A stretch of DNA of 64,000 bases from an uncultured Alistipes sp. (GCA_938014215.1 CALLRW010000006.1:135151-199150), one strand, 5' to 3'. Numbered from the stretch's first letter, positions 26,908-36,569 are shown. A program made the numbers and translations. The notes: generated by a model from the sequence alone, not told the origin.

Positions 26908-27927
26908 ATGGGAATCTTTTCTTTGACACAGGAGTTGGCCATCGACCTCGGCACGGCCAACACGCTGATAATCTACAACGGAAAGGTCGTCGTCGACGAA
27001 CCGTCGATCGTCGCCCTGGACGTCCACACCGGGAAACTCGTCGCCATCGGCCACCAGGCCCATCAGATGCACGAGCGTACCAATCCGAATATCAAGACCA
27101 TCCGTCCGCTCAAGGACGGCGTGATCGCCGACTTCAACGCCACGGAACTCATGCTGCGCGGCATGATCAAGAAGGTCAAGACCTCGGGCAGCCTCTTCGC
27201 CCCGTCGCTGCGCATGGTCATCTGCATCCCCTCGGGATCGACCAACGTCGAGATCCGCGCCGTGCGCGACTCGGCCGAACACGCCGGCGGCCGCGAGGTC
27301 TACATGATCTATGAACCGATGGCCGCCGCCCTCGGTGCCGGCCTCGACGTCGAAGCCCCCGAAGGAAACATGGTTATCGATATCGGCGGCGGTACGTCGG
27401 AGATCGCCTGCATCTCGCTGGGCGGCATCGTCTGCTCGGAGTCGATCAACGTCGCCGGCGACGTCTTCACCAACGACATCCAGAGCTACGTCCGCCAGCA
27501 GCACAACATCCGCATCGGCGAACGTACGGCCGAGGCCATCAAGTGCGCCATCGGCGCCGCGGTGCCCGACCTCGAACAGGAGCCCGAAGACTACGTCGTC
27601 ACCGGCCCCAACATGCTCTCGGCCCTGCCCCAGACCGTCTCGCTCTCGTACAGCGAAATCGCCTACGCCATGGAGAAATCGCTCTCGAAGATCGACGCCG
27701 CACTGATGAAGGTCCTCGAGTCGATGCCCCCCGAGCTCTATGCCGACATCGTCAAGAACGGCATCTATCTGGCCGGCGGCGGCGCCCTGATCAAGGGTCT
27801 CGACCGACGCCTGAACGAAAAGACCGGCATTCCGTTCCACATCGCCGAAGACCCGCTGCGCGCCATCGCCCGCGGTACGGGCATCGCCCTGAAGAACATC
27901 AACCGCTTCTCGTTCCTGATGCGATAG
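26908..27927 (+). CDS. mreB: Rod-shape actin homologue MreB
   Basis: Cytoplasmic actin-like filament protein that positions the peptidoglycan elongation complex. 339 aa. The actin-fold motifs are clear: DLGTANTLIIYNGKVVVDEPSIVA (phosphate 1), PLKDGVIADF, VIDIGGGTSEIACISLGG (phosphate 2) and YLAGGGALIKGLDRRL (adenosine). First gene of mreB-mreC-mreD-mrdA-rodA. A hairpin and 106 bases separate it from mreC, suggesting that MreB may be made in excess of the rest. Confidence 0.97.
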   Translation: MGIFSLTQELAIDLGTANTLIIYNGKVVVDEPSIVALDVHTGKLVAIGHQAHQMHERTNPNIKTIRPLKDGVIADFNATELMLRGMIKKVKTSGSLFAPSLRMVICIPSGSTNVEIRAVRDSAEHAGGREVYMIYEPMAAALGAGLDVEAPEGNMVIDIGGGTSEIACISLGGIVCSESINVAGDVFTNDIQSYVRQQHNIRIGERTAEAIKCAIGAAVPDLEQEPEDYVVTGPNMLSALPQTVSLSYSEIAYAMEKSLSKIDAALMKVLESMPPELYADIVKNGIYLAGGGALIKGLDRRLNEKTGIPFHIAEDPLRAIARGTGIALKNINRFSFLMR

Positions 27928-27969
27928 CTTCGGGGAGGGGCGGATGCGCCTGTCATAAAAGTACTTGCG

Positions 27970-27993
27970 GATTGCGGGCCTCGGTCCGCAATC
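27970..27993 (+). other. Hairpin between mreB and mreC
   Basis: GATTGCGG (27970-27977) pairs with CCGCAATC (27986-27993) around an 8-base loop. No T-run follows directly, so it may be a processing or partial-attenuation element rather than a full terminator. Confidence 0.5.
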
Positions 27994-28033
27994 TTGAATT
28001 TAAGGATCCATCCATTTTTAATCGGGAATCACC

Positions 28034-28888
28034 TTGCGAAAGCTGATCGAGTTCATACGGAGCATCTACGTCGTGGTGCTGTTCGTGGTGCTGGAGGCCG
28101 CCGCCATCGGCTACTACGCCCACTCCTCGAGCTATACCCAGGCCCGCCTGCTCGCCCGCTCAAACCAGGTCATCGGCGGGGTCCACGGTTTCTTCGCCGG
28201 CATCCGCCGCTACCTCTTCCTGGGACGCGAAAACCGCGCCCTGGCCCAGCGCGTCGCCTCCCTCGAGGAGCAGCTCGCCCAGTATCAGGAGGCCGAAACC
28301 GCCGCCCGCCTCGACTCCTACATGCAGGACATCGGCGAATCGAAATACCGCTTCGCCACGGCCGCCGTCGTCGGCAACACGCTCAACCGCATGCAGAACC
28401 TCATCACGCTCAACCGCGGAAGAAAGGACGGCATCGAGGAGGAGATGGCCGTACTGGCCCCCGACGGCTCGATGGTGGGCTATGTCGTCGCCTGCACGGA
28501 GCGCTACGCCGTGGCCATGTCGGTGCTCAACACCTCGTTCCGCACCAGCGGCAAGATCGTCGATACGGACTACTCCGGCTCGATCTACTGGGACGGAAAG
28601 GACCCCAATACGGTCATTCTGGGCGAGTTGTCGAAGTATGCCGAGCCGCAGCCCGGGCAGGAGGTCGTCACGGCCGGTCTGTCGCAGTACTTCCCGGCCG
28701 ACGTGCTGATCGGCTGGGTCGAAAGCGCCGAGCTGAACGAAACCAAGACCTCCTATACCGTGCGCGTACGGCTCGCCGCCGAGATGTCGCGTCTGAACGA
28801 GGTGATCCTCGTGGCGGACCGCGACCGCTACGAAATCCGCGAACTCCAGCAAAGCGATCAGGTCGAACAACATACCCGTGTGAACTGA
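28034..28888 (+). CDS. mreC: Rod-shape-determining protein MreC
   Basis: Membrane-anchored periplasmic scaffold that links MreB/MreD to PBP2. 284 aa if translation begins at the TTG at 28034. The next Met is far inside the protein, and the sequence from TTG (MRKLIEFIRSIYVVVLFVVLEAAAIGYY) is exactly the expected MreC N-terminus with one membrane helix. A coiled-coil segment follows (REN to YQEAETA, about 70-95), then the beta-barrel domain (VVGNTLNRMQNLITLNRGRKDGIEEEM). Its stop is one base before the mreD ATG. Confidence 0.93.
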   Translation: MRKLIEFIRSIYVVVLFVVLEAAAIGYYAHSSSYTQARLLARSNQVIGGVHGFFAGIRRYLFLGRENRALAQRVASLEEQLAQYQEAETAARLDSYMQDIGESKYRFATAAVVGNTLNRMQNLITLNRGRKDGIEEEMAVLAPDGSMVGYVVACTERYAVAMSVLNTSFRTSGKIVDTDYSGSIYWDGKDPNTVILGELSKYAEPQPGQEVVTAGLSQYFPADVLIGWVESAELNETKTSYTVRVRLAAEMSRLNEVILVADRDRYEIRELQQSDQVEQHTRVN

Positions 28889-28889
28889 C

Positions 28890-29408
28890 ATGTATCGAAC
28901 CATTCCATATATCGGACTCTTCGCCGCAGCCGTGCTGCTGCAGGTCTTCCTGTTCGACAACCTCTCGATCAGCGTCTACCTCAACCCGCTCGTCTACATC
29001 ATCTTCATCATCCTGCTGCCGTTCGACGCCCAACCCGTCACGCTGCTGGGTGCGGGGGTGCTGCTGGGGCTGACGATGGACCTCGCCATGGGCACCGCCG
29101 GCATCAACACCGCCGCCACGCTGCCCGTAGCCATGCTGCGCCCGACGCTCTGCGGCGTGCTCTGCGGCCGGGAGAATGTCCGTGAAGGGGGTATCCCCTC
29201 GCCCGGACGCCTCGGCAGCCGCAAGTTCTTCGGCTACCTGCTCACGCTGACGCTCATCCACCATACGATCTTCTTCCTGCTCGAGGCCCTCTCGTGGAGA
29301 CTGCTGGGCCACACCGTCCTGCGGATCGTCATCAGTTCGGCCGTCACGGTGGCCTTCGGGTGGATCATCACCCGGATCTTCACCGCCAAACTCCCCGCAC
29401 GCGTATGA
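28890..29408 (+). CDS. mreD: Rod-shape-determining membrane protein MreD
   Basis: Integral membrane member of the elongasome. 172 aa with about five predicted membrane helices, starting at YIGLFAAAVLLQVFLF and including NPLVYIIFIILLPFDA, a typical MreD sequence. Position between mreC and mrdA supports the call. Its TGA overlaps the ATG of mrdA by four bases (ATGA), implying translational coupling. Confidence 0.92.
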   Translation: MYRTIPYIGLFAAAVLLQVFLFDNLSISVYLNPLVYIIFIILLPFDAQPVTLLGAGVLLGLTMDLAMGTAGINTAATLPVAMLRPTLCGVLCGRENVREGGIPSPGRLGSRKFFGYLLTLTLIHHTIFFLLEALSWRLLGHTVLRIVISSAVTVAFGWIITRIFTAKLPARV

Positions 29409-31231
29409 GTGATTCGGAAAGCTTCCTGCGCATGAGGACCCTGCAGGTCATCGTCATCGCCATCTTCGCGGTGATCGGGATCCGTCTGGCCTACATCCAG
29501 CTCTTCGACAAACGCTATGCGGAGCTGGCCGAGGCCAACGTGCTGCGCCACGTGGTGCAGTACCCGCCGCGCGGCGAGGTCTTCGACCGCAACGGCGAAT
29601 ATCTGGTCCAGAGCCGCGAATGCTACGACCTGATGGTCATCTACCGCGAAATCGACAAGCGCGGTTTCGACACCGCCCGGCTGTGCGAGGTGGCCGGCAT
29701 CTCGCGCACGAAACTCGAACGCGAACTGGCCAACGCCCGGGTCCGCCCGCGGGCCCCGCGCGTGGTGACGAGCTACATCCCCAAGGAGGACAAGCTGCGT
29801 TTCGACGAGGGCAACTTCCGGGGATTCTACACCGTCTACCGCACCGTCCGGCAGTATCCGCGCAAGATCGGCGGCAACCTGCTGGGGTATGTCAGCGAGG
29901 TGAACGACACCTATCTGAAACGCCATCCCGAATACAAGGTGGGCGACTACGTCGGCATGAGCGGCGTGGAGTCGGCCTACGAACCCGAACTGCGCGGCAA
30001 GAAGGGGGTCAAGATCCAGGAGATCGACACCCACGGCGCCATCAAGGGTTCGTACATGAACGGCCGCTACGACTCGGTGCCCGAACCGGGCAAGTACCTC
30101 ATCAGCACGATCGACGCGCGGCTGCAGCTGCTCGGCGAGGAGCTGATGCGCGGCAAGGTGGGGGCGGCGGTGGCCATCGAACCCTCGACGGGCGAGATCC
30201 TGATGATGGTCTCCTCGCCGTCGTACGACCCCGATGAACTGGTCGGCCGCGACCGCGGCAACAACTACATGAAGATGCTCTACAACAAGCGCAAGCCGTT
30301 GTTCAACCGGGCCGTGAAGTCGCGCTACCCGCCGGGATCGACCTTCAAGCTGGTGCAGGGGCTGATCGGCCTGCAGGAGGGGGTGCTGCGCCCGTCGGAC
30401 CTCCACGTCTGCCACAACGGCTACCAGGCCGGCCGGCTGCGCATGGCCTGCCACTCGCACGCCTCGCCGCTCGATCTGCGCTTCGCCGTGGCCACGTCGT
30501 GCAACGCCTACTTCTGCTACGTCTTCCGCGATATCCTCGACAACCCGAAGTACGGCGACGTGAAGGAGGGTTTCGACGTCTGGAAGGAGTATGTCGAGAG
30601 TTTCGGATTCGGCCGCAAGCTCGGTTCGGACTTCCTCGACGAAAGCAACGGCTATGTCCCCGACCGCGCCTACTACGACCGCCAATACCGCGGTTCGTGG
30701 AACTCGCTGACGGTGCTCTCGCTCTCGATCGGGCAGGATGCCCTGGGCTGCACGCCGCTGCAGCTGGCCAACCTGGCCTGCATCATCGCCAACCGCGGCT
30801 ACTACTACATCCCGCACATCGTCAAGAAGATCGAGGGTCAGGATTCGCTCGACCGCCGCTTCTACGAACGCCACTACACGAAGGTCGACCCGAAGTACTT
30901 CGAGCCGATCGTCGACGGCATGTGGCGGGGCGTGAACGTCGGCGGCACCTCGACGATGGCGCGTCTCGAAGGTCTGGACGTCTGCGGCAAGACCGGAACG
31001 GCCGAAAACCCCCGCGGCCGCGACCACTCGACCTTCCTGAGCTTCGCCCCGAAGGACAACCCGAAGATCGCCATCTCGGTCTATGTCGAAAACGGCGGCT
31101 TCGGCGCCACGTCGGCCCTGCCGATCGCCAGCCTGCTCGAAGAGTACTACCTGACGGACACGATCCGCAGACCCTATCTGCTGGATTACGTCAAGAACAT
31201 GCAAATCTATTACCCCGTCTATGACAAGTAA
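29405..31231 (+). CDS. mrdA: Penicillin-binding protein 2 (elongation transpeptidase)
   Basis: Class B transpeptidase that crosslinks peptidoglycan during lateral wall growth. 608 aa from the ATG at 29405; the longer frame upstream lies inside mreD. One N-terminal membrane helix (LQVIVIAIFAVIGIRLAYIQ) is followed by the dimerisation domain (PRGEVFDRNGEYLV). The penicillin-binding domain has its Ser312-x-x-Lys315 active site in PPGSTFKL, a second motif at SCN in the ATSCNAYF segment and KTG in CGKTGTAENP. It overlaps mreD by four bases and rodA by eleven, the standard order for the RodA partner. Confidence 0.96.
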   Translation: MSDSESFLRMRTLQVIVIAIFAVIGIRLAYIQLFDKRYAELAEANVLRHVVQYPPRGEVFDRNGEYLVQSRECYDLMVIYREIDKRGFDTARLCEVAGISRTKLERELANARVRPRAPRVVTSYIPKEDKLRFDEGNFRGFYTVYRTVRQYPRKIGGNLLGYVSEVNDTYLKRHPEYKVGDYVGMSGVESAYEPELRGKKGVKIQEIDTHGAIKGSYMNGRYDSVPEPGKYLISTIDARLQLLGEELMRGKVGAAVAIEPSTGEILMMVSSPSYDPDELVGRDRGNNYMKMLYNKRKPLFNRAVKSRYPPGSTFKLVQGLIGLQEGVLRPSDLHVCHNGYQAGRLRMACHSHASPLDLRFAVATSCNAYFCYVFRDILDNPKYGDVKEGFDVWKEYVESFGFGRKLGSDFLDESNGYVPDRAYYDRQYRGSWNSLTVLSLSIGQDALGCTPLQLANLACIIANRGYYYIPHIVKKIEGQDSLDRRFYERHYTKVDPKYFEPIVDGMWRGVNVGGTSTMARLEGLDVCGKTGTAENPRGRDHSTFLSFAPKDNPKIAISVYVENGGFGATSALPIASLLEEYYLTDTIRRPYLLDYVKNMQIYYPVYDK

Positions 31232-32666
31232 CCGGCACAACGGCATTTTCGACGGCGTCGACCGCGGAACCGTCCTCCTGTACGTGTTGATCGTACTGGC
31301 CGGTTTCGTCTCGATCATCTCGGCCTCGTACGACGACTCGACCGCCCAGGTCTTCTCCTTCTCGCACTTCTACATGAAGCAGCTCATCTGGATCGGCATG
31401 GCGTGGAGCGCGGCGCTGGTCGTGCTGCTGCTCGACGATCGGTTCTACCACATGTATGCCTATCCGGCCTACTTCGCCGGTCTGGCACTGCTCGTGGCGG
31501 CGCTGCTCTTCGGCCGCGAGGTCAACGGCGCCAAGGCCTGGTTCGAATTCGGTTCGGTGCGCGTGCAGCCCGTCGAATTCGCCAAGATCGCCACGGCCCT
31601 GGCCCTGGCCCGCGTGATGAGCAACTACTCCTTCTCGATCAACCGCCCGGGCGACCTCTTCAAGGTCGGGCTGGTGATCTGCATCCCGCTGCTGATCATC
31701 ATCCTGCAGAACGACACCGGATCGGGCATCGTCCTCGGATCGTTCCTCTTCGTCCTCTACCGCGAGGGGCTCAACAAGTGGCTGTGCATCCCGGTACTGC
31801 TGATCGGAGCGCTGTTCATCGTCTCGTTCCTCCTCTCGCCGATGATGCTGCTGCTGTGCCTGATCCTGGTCTGCACGCTCTCCGAGGCGATGATGAACGG
31901 ACACTGGCGGTCGAGGATCATCTTCCTGGCGGCGGTCATGCTGGGCAGCATCCTGCTCTGCCTGATCATGGCGCTGATCAGCCCCGGAACGCTCGACCTC
32001 TACCACAGTCTGCTGGTGATGACCCTCGCCGCGGTGCTCTTCGCCGCGGGGTACGCCTACCGGTCGAACCTGACGAACATCTTCATCACGCTGGGGCTCT
32101 TCGTCGGGTCGATGATCTTCCTGCCGACGACCGACTACATCTTCAACTCGATCCTCAAACAGCACCAGCGCGACCGTATCCTGAGTTTCCTGGGCATCAT
32201 CAGCGACCCGCTGGGCACGGACTACAACGTCAACCAGGCCAAGATCGCCATCGGCTCGGGAGGCTTCGCCGGCAAGGGATTCCTCCAGGGAACACAGATC
32301 AAGTACGGCTTCGTCCCCGAAAAGCACACCGACTTCATCTTCTGCACGGTGGGCGAAGAGTGGGGCTTCCTGGGGACGATGTTCGTGCTGACGCTGCTCT
32401 GCCTGCTGATCCTGCGGCTGATGCGCATGGGCGAGCGGCAGGAGGAGCCCTTCGGCCGCATCTACTGCTACTGCGTGGCCTCGATCCTGCTGTTCCACGT
32501 GCTGGTGAACGTCGGCATGACGATCGGACTGATGCCGGTGATGGGCATTCCGCTGCCGTTCATGAGCTACGGCGGCTCGTCGCTGATCGCCTTCACGATC
32601 CTGCTCTTCATCGCCATCCGGCTCGACGCCTCGACCCGGCAATTCTCGCTGAACAAATTCTCCTGA
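31221..32666 (+). CDS. rodA: Peptidoglycan glycosyltransferase RodA (SEDS family)
   Basis: Polymerises lipid II in the elongasome together with PBP2. 481 aa with about ten membrane helices. SEDS hallmarks are present: WFEFGSVRVQPVEFAK, ILQNDTGSGIVLG, a long loop with DYNVNQAKIAIGSGGFAGKGF and the C-terminal GIPLPFMSYGGSSLI. It is longer than Escherichia coli RodA because of an extra hydrophobic segment around residues 190-300, as seen in other Bacteroidota. The start codon overlaps the mrdA 3' end. Confidence 0.95.
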   Translation: MTSNRHNGIFDGVDRGTVLLYVLIVLAGFVSIISASYDDSTAQVFSFSHFYMKQLIWIGMAWSAALVVLLLDDRFYHMYAYPAYFAGLALLVAALLFGREVNGAKAWFEFGSVRVQPVEFAKIATALALARVMSNYSFSINRPGDLFKVGLVICIPLLIIILQNDTGSGIVLGSFLFVLYREGLNKWLCIPVLLIGALFIVSFLLSPMMLLLCLILVCTLSEAMMNGHWRSRIIFLAAVMLGSILLCLIMALISPGTLDLYHSLLVMTLAAVLFAAGYAYRSNLTNIFITLGLFVGSMIFLPTTDYIFNSILKQHQRDRILSFLGIISDPLGTDYNVNQAKIAIGSGGFAGKGFLQGTQIKYGFVPEKHTDFIFCTVGEEWGFLGTMFVLTLLCLLILRLMRMGERQEEPFGRIYCYCVASILLFHVLVNVGMTIGLMPVMGIPLPFMSYGGSSLIAFTILLFIAIRLDASTRQFSLNKFS

Positions 32667-32670
32667 TCCC

Positions 32671-35250
32671 ATGATAGACTACAACCCCAAGGGCCTGACC
32701 TCGCGCGAGGTCGACGAAAGCCGCTTCAAACACGGCAACAACATCATCACCCCGCCGAAGGACGATTCGGCGTGGCGGCTGCTGCTCGACAAGTTCCGCG
32801 ATCCGATCATCCGGATCCTGCTGCTGGCCGCCGTACTCTCACTGGCCATCGGATTCGTCCATCGGGACTTCACCGAGTCGATCGGCATCATCTGCGCCAT
32901 CATCCTGGCCACGTGCGTCGGATTCTGGTTCGAATGGGACGCCCAGCGGCGTTTCCGGCGGCTGAACCAGGTCAACGACGACATCCCGGTGAAGGTGATG
33001 CGCGAAGGGTCGATCCGCGAAATCCCGCGTCGCGATGTGGTCGTGGGCGACGTAGTCTACATCGAGGGGGGCGAGACCGTCCCGGCCGACGGCGAACTGG
33101 TCGAGGCCGTCTCGCTGAAGATCAACGAGTCGACCCTCACGGGCGAACCCGAGGTGGACAAGACGGTCGACGAGGCGCACTTCGACCCCGAGGCGACCTA
33201 TCCGTCGAACGTCGCCATGCGCGGCACGACGGTTGCCGACGGCTACGGCGTGATGGTGGTCACGGCCGTGGGCGACCAGTCGGAGGCCGGCCGCGTCACC
33301 GAACAGTCGACCGTCCAGAGCGACGAACAGACCCCGCTGGACCGCCAGCTGACCCGCCTCTCGCACCTGATCGGGCGCGTGGGCATCGCCCTTTCGGTGC
33401 TGATCTTCTGCGTCATGCTGCTCAAGGCGATCTTCGCCGGCGGACTGCTCGAACAGGACTGGCTGACGATCTCGCAGCACGTGCTGAAGATCTTCATGAT
33501 CTCGGTGGCCATCATCGTGATGGCCGTCCCCGAGGGGCTTCCGATGTCGATCACCCTCTCGCTGGCGATGTCGATGCGGCGGATGCTCAAGACGAACAAC
33601 CTCGTGCGCAAGATGCACGCCTGCGAAACGATGGGCGCCGTGACGGTGATCTGCACCGACAAGACCGGCACGCTGACCCAGAACCGCATGCATGTCCAGG
33701 AGCTGGTGCGTTACGATGCGCTCCCGGAGCGTGACTTCGCCGAGGTGGTGGCCCTCAACTCGACCGCCTTCCTCGACGCCGAAGGCAGGATCATCGGCAA
33801 CCCCACCGAAGGGGCGCTGCTCGAGTGGATGCGCCGCGGCGGTTACGACTACGAGGCGCTGCGCGCCGGGGCGAAGATCGTCAACCGGCTCACCTTCTCG
33901 ACCGAACGCAAATACATGGCCACGATCATCGAGAGCGGCCTCACGGGACGCCGGCTGCTCTGCGTGAAGGGGGCCCCGGAGATCGTGCGCGGGATGTGCG
34001 CCGCGGACGGCCGCGACCAGGAGGTCACCGCCCAGCTCACCGCCTTCCAGAACCACGCCATGCGGACGCTGGCCGTGGCGTGGGCCGAGACCGATGCCGA
34101 CGACTGCACGGCGGCGGTTCGGGCCGGCGGGCTGCACTTTGCGGCCGTAGCGGCCATCTCGGACCCCGTGCGCGAGGATGTTCCGGCCGCAGTGGCACAG
34201 TGTCTCAATGCGGGCATCGCCGTGAAGATCGTCACGGGCGACACCCCCGCCACGGCCCGCGAGATCGCCCGTCAGATCGGCCTCTGGGACGATGCCGTCG
34301 ACGGCGAACGCAACCACATCACCGGTGCGGAGTTCGCCGCCATGAGCGACGAGGAGCTCCTCGACCGGGTGCAGGCGCTGAAGATCATGTCGCGTGCCCG
34401 GCCGCTCGACAAGCAGCGGCTGGTCAAGCTGCTGCAGCAGCGCGGCGAGGTGGTGGCCGTGACGGGCGACGGCACGAACGACGCCCCGGCACTGAATTTC
34501 GCCAACGTCGGACTGTCGATGGGCTCGGGAACCTCCGTGGCCAAGGACGCCTCGGACATCACGCTGCTCGACGACTCGTTCGCCTCGATCGCCACGGCCG
34601 TCATGTGGGGCCGCTCGCTCTACCGCAACATCCAGCGGTTCGTCCTCTTCCAGCTGACGATCAACTTCGTCGCCATCCTCATCTGCTTCATCGGCGCCCT
34701 GTTCGGCACCGAAATGCCGCTGACCGTGGTGCAGATCCTCTGGGTCAACATCATCATGGACACCTTCGCCGCCATGGCCATGGCCTCGCTGCCGCCCAGC
34801 CCCGAGGTCATGAAGGACAAACCCCGCGCCCGCGACGAATTCATCATCTCGAAGGCGATGGCCCGCACGATCCTCACCTGCGGAGCGGTCATGGCCGTCG
34901 TCCTGCTGGGGATGCTCTTCGGATGGACGGCCCGCGACGGCGGACTTTCGGTCCGGCAGCTGACCGTCTTCTTCTCGACGTTCGTCTTCCTGCAGTTCTG
35001 GAACATGTTCAACGCCAAGGGCTTCGAAACCCGCCACTCGGTCTTCACCCACCTGAAGGGCTGCCGCGAATTCTTCCTCATTCTGGCGGCCATCGCCGTA
35101 GGCCAGCTCCTGATCGTGGAGTTCGGCGGCGAGGTCTTCCGCACCGTTCCCCTCACGTGGCGCGAATGGATCGAGATCATCGCCCTGACCTCGCTGCTGG
35201 CCATCGGCGGCGAGGCGGTCCGCGCCCTGCGGCGGAAAAACCGAAAATAG
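32671..35250 (+). CDS. P-type cation ATPase, calcium-transporting type
   Basis: 859 aa. Domains in order: cation-ATPase N-terminal domain (GLTSREVDESRFKHGNN), membrane helices, actuator domain (STLTGEPEVDK), phosphorylation motif CTDKTGTLTQN with Asp330, nucleotide-binding domain, hinge motif VTGDGTNDAPAL, and C-terminal helices. VPEGLP in helix 4 is typical of type IIB (PMCA-like) Ca2+ pumps. It begins 4 bases after rodA, so expression with the cell-shape operon is likely, which is unusual. Calcium is the best guess; no direct evidence for the ion. Confidence 0.88.
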   Translation: MIDYNPKGLTSREVDESRFKHGNNIITPPKDDSAWRLLLDKFRDPIIRILLLAAVLSLAIGFVHRDFTESIGIICAIILATCVGFWFEWDAQRRFRRLNQVNDDIPVKVMREGSIREIPRRDVVVGDVVYIEGGETVPADGELVEAVSLKINESTLTGEPEVDKTVDEAHFDPEATYPSNVAMRGTTVADGYGVMVVTAVGDQSEAGRVTEQSTVQSDEQTPLDRQLTRLSHLIGRVGIALSVLIFCVMLLKAIFAGGLLEQDWLTISQHVLKIFMISVAIIVMAVPEGLPMSITLSLAMSMRRMLKTNNLVRKMHACETMGAVTVICTDKTGTLTQNRMHVQELVRYDALPERDFAEVVALNSTAFLDAEGRIIGNPTEGALLEWMRRGGYDYEALRAGAKIVNRLTFSTERKYMATIIESGLTGRRLLCVKGAPEIVRGMCAADGRDQEVTAQLTAFQNHAMRTLAVAWAETDADDCTAAVRAGGLHFAAVAAISDPVREDVPAAVAQCLNAGIAVKIVTGDTPATAREIARQIGLWDDAVDGERNHITGAEFAAMSDEELLDRVQALKIMSRARPLDKQRLVKLLQQRGEVVAVTGDGTNDAPALNFANVGLSMGSGTSVAKDASDITLLDDSFASIATAVMWGRSLYRNIQRFVLFQLTINFVAILICFIGALFGTEMPLTVVQILWVNIIMDTFAAMAMASLPPSPEVMKDKPRARDEFIISKAMARTILTCGAVMAVVLLGMLFGWTARDGGLSVRQLTVFFSTFVFLQFWNMFNAKGFETRHSVFTHLKGCREFFLILAAIAVGQLLIVEFGGEVFRTVPLTWREWIEIIALTSLLAIGGEAVRALRRKNRK

Positions 35251-35279
35251 AGACTCAACACACCGGAAAACCTCACGGC

Positions 35280-36512
35280 ATGACCAAACGGCTGATCCTT
35301 CTTCTGCTGCTCCTCGCAACGGGGCTCCCCTCGCTGGCCCAACCCGCCGACAGCATCGACTGGAGCGCCGGCGGCAACTTCCGCCAGCGCATCGACCGCA
35401 ACACCTCGACCCGCGCCTACCGGATGCTCTATGTCGGAACGCCGCTGATCGTCGGCGGCGTGATCATGCAGTCGTTCGACCGGGATTTCCGCCGGCTCCG
35501 GAACGGCTACGTCCCCTCGTTCCACCAGACCTACGACGACTGGCTGCAGTACGCCCCGGCCGGAGCGATGCTCGCCCTGAAGGCCTGCGGCGTGCGGGGG
35601 CGCAGCTCCTGGGGACGCATGCTGGTCTCCGACGCCTTCTCGGTCGGACTGATGGCCATTGCCGTCAATTCGCTCAAGTATTCGTGCCGCGTGATGCGCC
35701 CCGACGGTTCGTCGCGCAACTCCTTCCCCTCGGGCCACACCGCCACGGCCTTCATGGCCGCCACGATGCTCCACAAGGAGTACGGCCACCGCAGCCCCTG
35801 GTACAGCATCGGCGGATACGCCGTGGCAACCGTCACGGGCGTTACGCGCCAGCTCAACAACCGCCACTGGATGAGCGACGTGATGGTCGGGGCCGGAATC
35901 GGCATTCTGGCCACCGAATTCGGCTACTTCCTGGCCGACCTGATCTTCAAGCAGCGCGGTCTGAACATCTACGAGACCTTCTCGGTCTACGACCGTTACC
36001 GTCACCCGTCGTTTCTCGGCTTCGGCATCGGCATCACGACCATACCGGGCACTTATACCCCCTATGAAGGGATGCGCATGCACTTCCACTCGGGGCCGAC
36101 GGTCGGCGTACAGGGGGCCTGGTTCGCCTCGCCCTACGTAGGCGTCGGAGGCCGGCTCTCCTGCACGAACCTGCGCATGGAGGTGAACAACGTCGCCGAA
36201 GAGGACAATCTCGAAAGTGCGTCGATCTACGTCGGCCCCTACTTCTCCTATCCGATCTCGATCCGCTGGCAGATCGGCGGCAAGCTGCTGACCGGCTACG
36301 AATTCTACAAGGGGGTCGAAACCCATCTGCACGACCTCCCCTCCCGGAACGGAATTGCCTTCGGCACGGGCGTCTCGATGAACTACCTGGCCATGCAGAA
36401 CCTCGGGGTGAGGTTCATGGCGGACTACGACCTGGCACCCTCGATCTCGCGGTCGTCCAACCAGCCGCTGCACAAACTCTCCTTCGGCATCCAGGTCTGC
36501 GCCGCCTTCTAG
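35280..36512 (+). CDS. PAP2-family phosphatase fused to an outer-membrane-type beta-barrel domain
   Basis: 410 aa from the ATG at 35280; the much longer open frame is a shadow of the ATPase gene. The signal peptide (LILLLLLLATGLPSLAQ) is cleaved near residue 22. The PAP2 domain is complete: K-x6-RP in KYSCRVMRP, PSGH in SFPSGHT, and R-x5-H-x3-D in TRQLNNRHWMSDV. After about residue 240 there are alternating beta-strand segments rich in Tyr/Gly (GVQGAWFASPYVGVGG, IYVGPYFSYPIS) ending in a C-terminal Phe, as in outer-membrane barrels. A lipid or undecaprenyl pyrophosphate phosphatase is likely. Last gene of the mre-rod transcript. Confidence 0.82.
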   Translation: MTKRLILLLLLLATGLPSLAQPADSIDWSAGGNFRQRIDRNTSTRAYRMLYVGTPLIVGGVIMQSFDRDFRRLRNGYVPSFHQTYDDWLQYAPAGAMLALKACGVRGRSSWGRMLVSDAFSVGLMAIAVNSLKYSCRVMRPDGSSRNSFPSGHTATAFMAATMLHKEYGHRSPWYSIGGYAVATVTGVTRQLNNRHWMSDVMVGAGIGILATEFGYFLADLIFKQRGLNIYETFSVYDRYRHPSFLGFGIGITTIPGTYTPYEGMRMHFHSGPTVGVQGAWFASPYVGVGGRLSCTNLRMEVNNVAEEDNLESASIYVGPYFSYPISIRWQIGGKLLTGYEFYKGVETHLHDLPSRNGIAFGTGVSMNYLAMQNLGVRFMADYDLAPSISRSSNQPLHKLSFGIQVCAAF

Positions 36513-36533
36513 ACAAACCCGACGACACAAAAC

Positions 36534-36569
36534 GAGCGGGCCGCACATCGAATGGTGTGCGGCCCGCTC
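36534..36569. terminator. Bidirectional terminator between the PAP2 gene and yebC
   Basis: A 14-bp perfect stem (36534-36547 with 36556-36569) around an 8-base loop, between two convergent genes. The T-rich side is better on the minus strand. Confidence 0.8.

Noticed and set aside
33825..35279. Long upstream extension of the PAP2 gene
   Set aside because: Lies in another frame of the P-type ATPase gene; the signal peptide begins at 35280.
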